A DNA stretch of 44,648 bases, taken from the NCBI GenBank assembly GCA_964510225.1, contig CAZEAN010000047.1, positions 1-44,648 of the forward strand, read 5' to 3'. A program made the position numbers and the translations under genes. Below are positions 1 through 7,961 of this stretch, in pieces. Every line of letters begins with the position of its first letter. Positions within the stretch are counted from its first letter, which is position 1. Under the pieces are notes generated by a model, which saw nothing but the letters and a program-made list of their open reading frames with translations, had not been told where the DNA came from and did not search any database. Source of the DNA: CAZEAN01 sp964510225. Lineage in GTDB: Bacteria > Planctomycetota > Planctomycetia > Isosphaerales > Isosphaeraceae.

Positions 1-1598
1 ACTGTGAGGAAGAGGCTCCCTGGTTCCGGGACCGCAGTTGCAAATGGCTCAATCTCGACGCTTCCTTCCCCCAGTTGTTCCCAAGGTGCCAGTTGGGCGA
101 GTTGGAAATTGCCGTTGATCAGCCCGGGGAAGATCACGTTGTCGAGGAGTGCGCGCGAGCCTGTCACGCCATCAAGTCGGAAGGTCAACGTCGGGTCCAT
201 CACAGACAGCATACTGACGTCCACAGCGAGGTTGATTGTGGAGAACGCTGTACCGAGGAAAGACGGTGCATCAATCTGGCCGACCAGAAGGTCGTCGATC
301 AGCACATCCAGGGTCCCCGTGAAGGTTTCAAACAAGATATCGAAGCTGAGCACAAAGTCATCGACCGGGAGTGATCCAGAAACCGTCTGTTGCAGAATTG
401 AGGCCGATCCAGTCGTGAGAGCGGCTACATAATTCTGATGGCTCAACGTGTCGAACTCGATAACGCCATCTCCCGCAAACGGTGATCCTTGATCCGCCGT
501 GAACGTGATGCTGTCTGGTTGACTTCCTTGTTCCGTGAGGACTAAGATGCGTCCCCCGCCTCCGGCTGGACCTCCTGCTGGTCCGCCTCCGTCTGCGGTG
601 ACGAGGTTCCCGACCCCCGTTCCACTGATCGTAGGGGCATGGAGGATAATCCCACCCCCCGAACCACCTCCAGCGAGCACCGTCGCGAGGATCCCAATAC
701 CCCCAACGCCCATGCCACCGTCGGCACGAACCTCGCCACTATCGAAGAGAATCGTACCGACCGCACCGATTTGAATTCCGCCTCCACCACCACCGCCGCC
801 TCCACCGACGGCTGTGAAGAGATCACTACCACTCCCACCGCCTCCACTCCCACCTTGGAGTGCGTGTCGGAGGTCACCATAAGGCGCACCAGGATTGTTC
901 GGGGCGATCCCTGGTCCACCTGGACCCCCGAACCCTGCACCATTACCGCGCGAGCTGAGGCCCCCAAAGCCACCTTCCCCACCGCCAGATCCCGTACCGT
1001 TGCCTCCCTTGTTCGATCCACCGTTACCACCACGTCCACCACCAGCTCCGCCAGCCCCGCCTGAACCATCGCCGCCGTTGCCATCGTTTGCCAGCGCAGA
1101 GTTTCCGTCGTCACCGTTCGCGTTGATCGTCCCTGCAATCTGGGCGTTTGATTGTGATAAGAGTGCCAGGGGATTCTCTCCCTGAGCCCTCACCGTAACT
1201 CCCGGGCTGATCGAGATGGACTCAAAAGTGAAGACGGAGACGTTAGGATTGAATGCATTGAGTGGTACCGGGGAGTCTTGGCCAATTGTTACCCCGGTGA
1301 ACAGGACGTTTCCTTGGTGATCCATTAGGACCGGCGCGGAGCCACTCGTATCAATCACGAACGAGCCGCTCGTGAGATTGAGCGACCCTAGAGTGGGAAA
1401 GGAGGTTGGATCGAGAACGCCTGCAGTCGCGGATTCGAAGTCTCCGATTAGGAGGATCGAGATTGCCATTCCGAGTAGGAGTTTTCTGCGATACCTCATT
1501 TTACTACTGGGACGTTCAACCCTCCGAACGTCCGTCGTGGGCCTCTTGTCGTCTGCTAAGAATCGCAACTGACGTGACAGGTTTAGACAATGATTCAT
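1..1598 (-). CDS. Gly-rich PEP-CTERM surface protein (3' end cut off by window edge)
   Basis: This open frame starts at ATG 1598 and runs without a stop off the left edge, giving at least 532 residues. A good Shine-Dalgarno (GAGGAG, 1608-1613) lies 9 bases before the ATG. An internal ATG at 1499 precedes Arg residues and a hydrophobic stretch (roughly residues 37-52) that looks like the signal peptide core, so the protein either has a long N-terminal extension or starts there. Residues about 175-350 are very rich in Gly with Asn/Ser, like the repetitive beta-helix part of autotransporter-like surface proteins. A beta-rich domain follows (about 370-510). Residues 523-526 read VPEP followed by G-S-L-F-L-T, the start of a PEP-CTERM sorting signal; the membrane helix and Arg cluster would lie outside the window. 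By family knowledge such proteins are exported and processed by an exosortase; no exosortase gene is visible here. The ligand or role is unknown. Confidence 0.85.
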   Translation of the reverse strand, partial: MNHCLNLSRQLRFLADDKRPTTDVRRVERPSSKMRYRRKLLLGMAISILLIGDFESATAGVLDPTSFPTLGSLNLTSGSFVIDTSGSAPVLMDHQGNVLFTGVTIGQDSPVPLNAFNPNVSVFTFESISISPGVTVRAQGENPLALLSQSNAQIAGTINANGDDGNSALANDGNGGDGSGGAGGAGGGRGGNGGSNKGGNGTGSGGGEGGFGGLSSRGNGAGFGGPGGPGIAPNNPGAPYGDLRHALQGGSGGGGSGSDLFTAVGGGGGGGGGGIQIGAVGTILFDSGEVRADGGMGVGGIGILATVLAGGGSGGGIILHAPTISGTGVGNLVTADGGGPAGGPAGGGGRILVLTEQGSQPDSITFTADQGSPFAGDGVIEFDTLSHQNYVAALTTGSASILQQTVSGSLPVDDFVLSFDILFETFTGTLDVLIDDLLVGQIDAPSFLGTAFSTINLAVDVSMLSVMDPTLTFRLDGVTGSRALLDNVIFPGLINGNFQLAQLAPWEQLGEGSVEIEPFATAVPEPGSLFLT

Positions 1599-1941
1599 GT
1601 TGAATACTCCTCTAGAAATCGCGGTCTGGTCGTCGTTGTAAAGTCAATGAGATGACGCCAACTCGGGACGATCAGCCGTTTCGATCGACCAAAGAATGGA
1701 TCATGAAATCAATATGTCTGGCCAGCGATTGCAGATTGTTGATGAGGATTTTGCAGGAAGAGAAGCACACTCATCGTGCAACTCGGTAAGACACATTGAT
1801 GACCCGAGGCTGCTCGAGTCTTTTCTGGGATTTGCCTGACTCGAACGTCAAAAAGAGAGTGCAGTCAGGAGCGAATCCTTTCAGGGATCCTCAAAAAATC
1901 CCCTCAATCTCTCGATTCGATCTCGGTCGCTCCCGTCGGAG
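1599..1941. other. Intergenic stretch between ECF sigma gene and PEP-CTERM gene
   Basis: No convincing gene is seen in these 343 bases. About 40 bases past the sigma-factor stop, on the minus strand, a short G-rich run is followed by six U (A6 at 1893-1898), with weak flanking complementarity (GGGAT at 1884-1888 with ATCCC at 1898-1902). This could be a poor intrinsic terminator but is not strong. The promoter of the PEP-CTERM gene should lie here; I cannot assign -35/-10 boxes. Confidence 0.4.
1608..1613 (-). promoter_or_regulatory. Shine-Dalgarno of the PEP-CTERM gene
   Basis: GAGGAG read on the minus strand, 9 bases before ATG 1598. It favours the upstream start over the in-frame ATG at 1499, even though the signal-peptide-like segment lies closer to the second ATG. 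Confidence 0.6.
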
Positions 1942-2523
1942 TTAGTCGAGGATTCCTGCACTCTCTTGGCGTAACCGTCTCAAGACACGAGACTTTGAGA
2001 TTAGGACCGCGTTGGGTGTACACCCTAGCTCTGCCGCAACCGAGCTTGCGGGAATTCCATCGATCACATGTCGTCGAAATCCCTGCCAAGTCGTTGGAGA
2101 GAACTCTGGTTGGATTAGCTCCAAAAGGCGTTGCGCAATGAATTCGTCGTGCTCACGATCCCAACGTTGTCTGAGATCACTTTCGGGGTCTTCTAATGCC
2201 GAGATCCAATCATCCTCGTGATTGGTGGCTTCGCGGCGTCGCGAGCGCCAGAAGTTCCTTAAGCGGTTAACCGTGATAGTCCGGACCCAGGATCGAAACG
2301 CCCCGGTCTGTCCATTGTGGTCGAAACGCGGAATCTCTCGGACCAGGACGAGGAGAATCTCTTGAGTCAGGTCGTCGAGGTCACTATCAGATGTTCCTCG
2401 ACTGATTAACCACTTTCGGACGAGAGGAGTGTAGAGCCCGGTAAGGCGATCCCACGATAGCGCGTCTTCCGGTTCTCGCTGAAGTCGCTCCAAAAGGCTC
2501 AGTGGGGTGGCAACCATGACCAA
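1942..2523 (-). CDS. ECF-type RNA polymerase sigma factor
   Basis: A 193-residue protein of the usual length for an extracytoplasmic-function sigma-70. Region 2 is at about residues 27-95, with the D-D-L-T-Q-E core followed by the F-R-S-W-V-R-T-I-T-V-N-R segment typical of promoter melting and -10 recognition. Region 4 is a C-terminal helix-turn-helix at about 150-188 (D-G-I-P-A-S-S-V-A-A-E-L-G). It lacks a C-terminal extension or fused sensor. No anti-sigma gene is adjacent. Planctomycetes carry many such sigma factors, and its target is unknown. It lies upstream of, and on the same strand as, the PEP-CTERM gene, which makes that gene a candidate target only by position. The ATG at 2517 (third codon) is an alternative start. 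Confidence 0.92.
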   Translation of the reverse strand: MVMVATPLSLLERLQREPEDALSWDRLTGLYTPLVRKWLISRGTSDSDLDDLTQEILLVLVREIPRFDHNGQTGAFRSWVRTITVNRLRNFWRSRRREATNHEDDWISALEDPESDLRQRWDREHDEFIAQRLLELIQPEFSPTTWQGFRRHVIDGIPASSVAAELGCTPNAVLISKSRVLRRLRQESAGILD

Positions 2524-2889
2524 TCGATCGAAGGGAGTTTACACGGTTGTCTCAACGTTTACTTAATCGGAACTTAACGGAGCGGTTGATCACTAAGTGA
2601 CTGTCAAATCAAGTCAAGAGTGGTCGGAGGCCGACGAACCGATTGACCGATGAATCGAGGAGTCTCGCAAAACAACGAGCAACGTGACGTCTAAGGAATA
2701 GGCTTTAACTCGGCGATATCATACTTCGCACCGTTGATCAGACGTACGCTAGCCCTTAAGTTACAATATGATTAAACTCGGGTTGCACCAACACACCAAT
2801 TTTTGCTCCGCACTCCCCTACAATACTCTCCGGCAATTTCCCAACCGTAGCGATTCGATCTAACCAACAGTTTCAGTTGGGGTTAGAAG
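2524..2889. other. Divergent intergenic region
   Basis: These 366 bases separate the sigma factor (-) from the DUF1592 gene (+) and must hold promoters for both. Two TACAAT hexamers (near 2763 and 2819) resemble -10 boxes for the rightward gene, but neither has a well-spaced -35, so I do not call a promoter. No gene, tRNA or strong hairpin was seen. Confidence 0.4.
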
Positions 2890-5133
2890 ATGTCAAGCAC
2901 TCACACCCGCCGCTTGTTGTCCAGACCAAAAGAGGCGGCTAATCATTACCATCCATGCCTGCATGAAGTCAACCCAGTCCACGAGATAGGCGGTTTGAGA
3001 GTTGGCTGGCAGGTAGTTTTTGGATTTCTCTTCTTTGTGCTCTTGGGACTTCATGGAGCGACGACCAAAGCATCAGACGAGCTAGAAGATCGCTTTTATG
3101 ACCAAATCCAGCCGATCCTAGAGACTTACTGCTACGGCTGCCATGGCTACGGAGCGAAAAAGGGAGGTGTTGCACTCGACGCCTTTGAGGAAGACCTCGG
3201 GCTCCTCCAAACCGATCACGAGACTTGGTGGGCGGTCCTTAAGAATCTCCGAGCGGGGGTCATGCCGCCGCCAGGGAAAGAGCGGCCATCAAGTGAAGAA
3301 GTCGAAGTCTTGGTAAATTGGATTAAATACGATGCGTTTGCGATTGATCCCAACGAGCCTGATCCAGGACGAGTCACTGTTCGACGTCTCAACCGTGTCG
3401 AATACAGAAACACGATTCGCGATTTAACAGGTGTTGATTACGACACGCGTTCCAAATTTCCTCCCGATGACAGTGGTCACGGTTTTGACAACATTGCCGA
3501 TGTTCTGTCGATCTCACCACTCTTGATGGAAAAGTATATCGCGGCGGCACAGGAGATTGTCGCTGAAGCGATGCCGGATGACAGTGATGGAGACAATGAC
3601 AACAGGCTCCAACGTAGAAATCGCGAGCGTTATTTTCCGTCTGAGGTTCCTGGCGACGAAGAAGCGAGGCGGACACTCGCTCACGAAACAATCAATCAAT
3701 TTGCCACCAAGGCCTTTCGTCGCCCTGTTGCTGGGGAAACCCTGGAGCGACTTGTCAACTTAGCTGAACGCGTCTATAGCTATGAGGGATCAACTTTTGA
3801 GAATGGGATCTCCCAAGCGATGATTGCGATTCTGGCCTCGCCCCAATTCCTCTTCCGTGAAGAGGAGTTCGAAGAAGGCTCGGCTGGACCGTTTCCGCTG
3901 ATCGATGAGTATGCACTCGCGTCGCGACTCTCCTATTTCTTATGGTCATCGATGCCTGATGACGAACTCTTTCAACATGCCGAGCGCGGAACGCTCCGCG
4001 AAAACCTCAATGCAGAGGTCACCCGGATGCTCAATAGTTCGAAATCAGATGAGTTTGTCGAGGGGTTTGTTGGCCAATGGCTCAAAGTCCGAGATATTGA
4101 ATCCGTGCCGATTAACGCCTTCGCGGTCCTCTCGCGTGACCAAGGCCCAGATCCCGAATTTGATCGTATTCGATCACGATTCCGAGAACTCCGTCGCCGT
4201 CCTCAAGAAGAATTGACTGAAGAGGAGCGTGAGGAATTAGATGAGGTCCGTTCCGCCTTCTTCCGATCGTTCCGACGGTTCCGTGAGTTCGAACTTGACG
4301 GTGAACTCCGGAGGGCAATGCGTCGAGAAACAGAAATGCTCTTCGATTTCATTGTCCGTGAGAATCGGAGCGTTTTGGAACTCTTGGATTCTGACTACAC
4401 CTTCTTGAACGGGCGACTCGCAAAGCATTACGGGATCGAAGGGATCGAGGGCGGCCGTCACCAGCGTGTTGCCTTGGCACCGGAGAGTCTCCGAGGCGGC
4501 GTCCTGACCCATGGGACAGTTCTTGCTGTGACCTCAAATCCCGATCGGACGTCTCCTGTCAAACGTGGTCTGTTCGTTCTCGAGAATCTCTTAGGAACGC
4601 CCCCACCTCCACCCCCTCCAGATATTCCAGCACTTGAAGAGTCCGAAGCCAATTCTGGCGGGGGGCCGCTCACGCTCCGGGAGACGATGGCTCTTCATCG
4701 TGCACGTCCCTCGTGTGCTTCTTGCCACGATCGGATGGACCCTCTTGGACTCGCACTTGAGAATTTCAATGCGCTCGGGCGATTCCGCAACGTCGAACGC
4801 GGCCAACCAATCGACGCTTCTGGCGAACTGGTGACCGGCGAGACTTTTTCCGGAATCCGAGAATTGAAACAGATCCTGATCGAAGATAAGCGAGAAGATT
4901 TTTATCGTTGCCTCACCGAAAAGCTTCTTACCTACGCACTCGGTCGAGGGCTTGAGTACAGTGATGTCGAGGTCGTCGATCAACTTGTCGGACGGCTAGA
5001 AGTAAGCGACGGTGAAGCAATGGCTCTCCTGACCGGGATTGTGGAGTCGCCAGCATTTCAGCGTACTCGTCGATCTGACTCTTCCAGCCCAGAGATCACG
5101 GCCAGCGTACGAACAACGGATTCGTCCGAGTAA
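2890..5133 (+). CDS. Cytochrome-like DUF1587/1595/1592/1588/1585 protein
   Basis: A 747-residue exported protein. A hydrophobic segment at about 40-57 is a signal peptide or anchor. The planctomycete cytochrome-like (PSCyt1) domain follows with C-Y-G-C-H at 81-85, a CXXCH haem-binding motif. The usual order of modules comes next: DUF1587 (from about 162, R-R-L-N-R-V-E-Y), DUF1595 (about 265-325), DUF1592 (about 340-490), DUF1588 (about 534-640, with T-S-P-V-K-R-G and a Pro run) and DUF1585 (about 650-725). A second CXXCH (C-A-S-C-H) is at 609-613, inside DUF1588. The biochemical role of this family is not established; two possible haems suggest a redox function in the periplasm. The DUF1552 gene lies 73 bp downstream, its constant partner in planctomycetes, so the two are probably one transcript. 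Confidence 0.9.
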   Translation: MSSTHTRRLLSRPKEAANHYHPCLHEVNPVHEIGGLRVGWQVVFGFLFFVLLGLHGATTKASDELEDRFYDQIQPILETYCYGCHGYGAKKGGVALDAFEEDLGLLQTDHETWWAVLKNLRAGVMPPPGKERPSSEEVEVLVNWIKYDAFAIDPNEPDPGRVTVRRLNRVEYRNTIRDLTGVDYDTRSKFPPDDSGHGFDNIADVLSISPLLMEKYIAAAQEIVAEAMPDDSDGDNDNRLQRRNRERYFPSEVPGDEEARRTLAHETINQFATKAFRRPVAGETLERLVNLAERVYSYEGSTFENGISQAMIAILASPQFLFREEEFEEGSAGPFPLIDEYALASRLSYFLWSSMPDDELFQHAERGTLRENLNAEVTRMLNSSKSDEFVEGFVGQWLKVRDIESVPINAFAVLSRDQGPDPEFDRIRSRFRELRRRPQEELTEEEREELDEVRSAFFRSFRRFREFELDGELRRAMRRETEMLFDFIVRENRSVLELLDSDYTFLNGRLAKHYGIEGIEGGRHQRVALAPESLRGGVLTHGTVLAVTSNPDRTSPVKRGLFVLENLLGTPPPPPPPDIPALEESEANSGGGPLTLRETMALHRARPSCASCHDRMDPLGLALENFNALGRFRNVERGQPIDASGELVTGETFSGIRELKQILIEDKREDFYRCLTEKLLTYALGRGLEYSDVEVVDQLVGRLEVSDGEAMALLTGIVESPAFQRTRRSDSSSPEITASVRTTDSSE

Positions 5134-5206
5134 GATTCACTGGATCTATTTTCTCCGATTCGTCTTTTATCCATTCAATTACGTTATCGATCGAAGGAGA
5201 AGACAG

Positions 5207-6613
5207 ATGACACACGACATTGAACACCAAGAGCGCCTTGTCCACGAACGACGTTCAAACGCAAGTCGCCGACAATTTCTCCGAGGCGTTGGGGCTTGTA
5301 TCGCACTCCCGGCATTGGAATCGCTTAAGCCAGCTCGCATTTTTGGCGCTGAAGCAGCGATGCCCGCGACCGCCGCGACCACCGCGAGTGGAATGCCCAT
5401 GCGGTCGGCGTTCGTCATCTTCCCGAACGGTGCAATTCCTTCGGCGTGGTGGCCTGAGCAGACCGGAACTGGTTTCGACTTTTCTGCAACCTTGGAACCA
5501 TTAAATGCCGTCCGTGACTCCATCCAGATTATGGGCGGGCTTGACCATCGTAATGCCGAAGGGGGGCCCGATGGCGCTGGCGACCATGCCCGAGGCAACG
5601 GCGTCTTCTTGACCGGTGTTCGCTTGAACAAGAGTGCCACCGATATCCGTGCTGGAGTCTCCATCGATCAAGAAATCGCACAGCGGATCGGTCATCTGAC
5701 ACGGTTCCCCTCACTTGAATTGGCGAGTGACCGGGTTCGGACTGCCGGAGCTTGTGATTCAGGCTACGCTTGTGCTTATCAGTACAATATGTCGTGGAGT
5801 TCGCCTTCAACCCCGATGGCAGCCGAATCGAACCCTCGCTTCGTTTTCGAACGTCTCTTTGGTGAAGGGGCACCTGGTCAACGCGCAGCAAACTTGAGGC
5901 AACGGCGAGAGACTCAGCGTTCCGTCCTTGATTTCGTGATGGGCGAAGCACGATCGATGCAGCGTCGACTCGGCGTCAACGATCGTGAAAAGCTCGACCA
6001 ATACCTTACTGGCGTCCGTGAGATCGAGGCACGGGTTGAACGGGCAGAGCGATTTAGTAATGTCCAGGATCCAGGGGTCGAAACACCGGCAGGGATCCCA
6101 GAGGATGATACCGAGTACATCGACTTGATGTTCGACATGATGGTCTTGGCATTCCAGAGTGATTCGACTCGGGTCGCGACCCTGATGCTCGCTCACGATG
6201 GAAGCAACCGATCTTTCGATCAGATCGGTGTTTACGAAGGTCACCACGACCTTTCACATCACCAGGATCGACCGGAATGGATCAGCAAACTTGCCGACAT
6301 TGATCGTTGGTACGTCAGCCGGTTTGCCCGGTTCCTTAAAGAACTCCAGAGCGTCACCGAGGCAGACGGCAGTAACCTCCTCGACAATTCGATGATTGTC
6401 TATGGGAGTGGTAACGCAGACGGCAACCGCCATACACATACCAACCTCCCCGTTATTCTTGCTGGGGGCGGAGGCGGTCAACTGACAACCGGTCGCTACG
6501 TGAAACACAACTCAGAACCGATGTCGAACCTCTTTCTGAGCATGGCCGACCTCATGGGCGCCTCGGGACTCGATCGCTTCGGCGACTCGACAGACCGCCT
6601 CGGTAATCTTTAA
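5207..6613 (+). CDS. Tat-exported DUF1552 protein
   Basis: A 468-residue protein. The open frame extends upstream to 5039 and would overlap the preceding gene, but ATG 5207 has a strong AAGGAG (5194-5199) 7 bases before it and places a twin-arginine signal (S-R-R-Q-F-L-R-G, about residues 20-27) near the N-terminus, followed by a hydrophobic core. The body matches DUF1552, related to the sulfatase/alkaline-phosphatase-like DUF1501 group, with the conserved G-G-L-D-H-R segment near residue 110 and the S-D-S-T-R-V-A-T-L-M segment around 315-325. The substrate is unknown. It is paired with the DUF1592-family cytochrome-like gene and ends the transcript at a clear terminator. The Tat signal implies export as a folded protein, possibly with a cofactor. 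Confidence 0.9.
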   Translation: MTHDIEHQERLVHERRSNASRRQFLRGVGACIALPALESLKPARIFGAEAAMPATAATTASGMPMRSAFVIFPNGAIPSAWWPEQTGTGFDFSATLEPLNAVRDSIQIMGGLDHRNAEGGPDGAGDHARGNGVFLTGVRLNKSATDIRAGVSIDQEIAQRIGHLTRFPSLELASDRVRTAGACDSGYACAYQYNMSWSSPSTPMAAESNPRFVFERLFGEGAPGQRAANLRQRRETQRSVLDFVMGEARSMQRRLGVNDREKLDQYLTGVREIEARVERAERFSNVQDPGVETPAGIPEDDTEYIDLMFDMMVLAFQSDSTRVATLMLAHDGSNRSFDQIGVYEGHHDLSHHQDRPEWISKLADIDRWYVSRFARFLKELQSVTEADGSNLLDNSMIVYGSGNADGNRHTHTNLPVILAGGGGGQLTTGRYVKHNSEPMSNLFLSMADLMGASGLDRFGDSTDRLGNL

Positions 6614-6641
6614 GTCGTCACACCACTAATTGTTCACGGAG

Positions 6642-6690
6642 AATACGCACTTGTGATGTTTAGCATCATCGCAAGTGCGTATTTTTTCTT
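6642..6690 (+). terminator. Rho-independent terminator after the DUF1552 gene
   Basis: A 12-bp perfect stem (AATACGCACTTG at 6642-6653 with CAAGTGCGTATT at 6672-6683) encloses a second inner stem (TGATG/CATCA) separated by a small bulge. It is followed by a run of U (6682-6687, then CTT). It lies 29 bases after the DUF1552 stop and between convergent genes. There is no U run on the other strand, so it should act on rightward transcription only. Confidence 0.9.
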
Positions 6691-6713
6691 TGCAATTTCG
6701 TTTGGAATTTGTT

Positions 6714-7955
6714 TCAGAGCCTGAGGTAAATGCCTCGCTGATCAAGGTATCTCACAAAGAGTGTTGTAATACCCATAAAGATCCCGAGTGTAACGAGAGT
6801 CCACCAGAGAGGTGAATCATCCGGAGTCAGTGCGTGGACTGTGTTCTCCACAGCGTGGTGAATGATGTAGGCCGCGAGCGGATTCTGGCCGAATAGCCGA
6901 AAGAAGCTCAAGCGGAGCCCTCCGAGATCGCAAACAAGAACGAAACAAGCATAAAGAGAAATAGCGAACCCGGTTGCAAACCAGATGAATGGCAGAGTCA
7001 CGATCCGCTTGTCCATCATCCAGTAGTTCCGTGCCTCAAAGGCGGGTTCAACAAACGGAGGATCCGCGAGTAAGGACTCGGGATCTTGACCAGCGATCCG
7101 ACTAAGGGGTGGAATCACGGGCGATCTGGCAATCGGGACTGGATTGCCTTGCTCATCAGTCCGCTGATCCTCCAAGCCGTAGAGGGTACTGAGACACGAA
7201 AGAAGGTATGCCAAAGCCATTGCCAATGTCCCCCAACCTATCAGTTTCGCCGTGCTCGCTCCGCGCGATCGCTGGTGCTGGATGAGGTCGTAGACCAAGG
7301 TTCCGGCGAGCATAGGGACGGACCAGTGCAAGAGGCCAAAAAAACCACCGTCCCAGGCCCGACGACCGGCTGCTCCCCAAAATGGATCGAGTGGGTTGGG
7401 TAAGCCTTGAACGAATTCATAATTGAAGAGCATTGACAAAACGAGATGGGCTACAGAAAAGCCGATCATGGTCAGAAACCGAACCCGCGCCCGCGTGGCG
7501 ATTACGGGGAGGAGTAAGATCTGGGCGACGCCAATGATTGCGAGAACTTCCCAAAGATCTGCCTTCAACAGTTCCGCGACAAATTCACGAATGCTCTCCC
7601 CGCTGAGTTTATCCCAAGACTCAAATGAACTCCCGAGTCCGAAAACAACCAACGACACGAGCACGAGTGCGAGACTTCGGATCAAAACGCGACGGATGGA
7701 GCGTGATAAGCCGATATCACCAATTCGTTTTAGAATTGATAAGCGATAAGAAAACCCACACGCAAACATAAAACTGGGCATGATCGAGTCAGCATAACTA
7801 AAAAAGGTATTATTATGCTTCAGTATGGGTGGGATCACATCAAAGCCACCCAGAAAGTTGACCACGAACATCCCAACGACCGTGTATCCACGGAATTGAT
7901 CCATCGAGACGATCCGCGTGCGACTTGACGGCTCAATTTGTTCTGGATCAGTCAT
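6714..7955 (-). CDS. Polytopic membrane acyltransferase-like protein (HGSNAT/YeiB-like, DUF5009-type)
   Basis: A 413-residue integral membrane protein with about 9-10 hydrophobic helices. The N-terminal motif R-I-V-S-M-D-Q-F-R-G-Y-T-V-V-G-M is the signature of the family related to heparan-alpha-glucosaminide N-acetyltransferase, where the helix-1 segment reads (S/A)-x-D-x-x-R-G. The C-terminal F-G-Q-N-P-L-A-A-Y-I-I-H-H segment is also typical. By family knowledge such proteins move acyl groups across or at the membrane onto sugars; the substrate here is unknown. It starts 6 bases after the stop of the upstream TPR/ASPIC-UnbV gene, so the two are very likely co-transcribed. Confidence 0.82.
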   Translation of the reverse strand: MTDPEQIEPSSRTRIVSMDQFRGYTVVGMFVVNFLGGFDVIPPILKHNNTFFSYADSIMPSFMFACGFSYRLSILKRIGDIGLSRSIRRVLIRSLALVLVSLVVFGLGSSFESWDKLSGESIREFVAELLKADLWEVLAIIGVAQILLLPVIATRARVRFLTMIGFSVAHLVLSMLFNYEFVQGLPNPLDPFWGAAGRRAWDGGFFGLLHWSVPMLAGTLVYDLIQHQRSRGASTAKLIGWGTLAMALAYLLSCLSTLYGLEDQRTDEQGNPVPIARSPVIPPLSRIAGQDPESLLADPPFVEPAFEARNYWMMDKRIVTLPFIWFATGFAISLYACFVLVCDLGGLRLSFFRLFGQNPLAAYIIHHAVENTVHALTPDDSPLWWTLVTLGIFMGITTLFVRYLDQRGIYLRL

Positions 7956-7961
7956 TGATGA

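Noticed and set aside
542..1138. 198-aa open frame on the minus strand and several Pro-rich frames on the plus strand
   Set aside because: They are out-of-frame shadows of the Gly-rich PEP-CTERM gene; GC-rich Gly codons read as Pro on the other strand.
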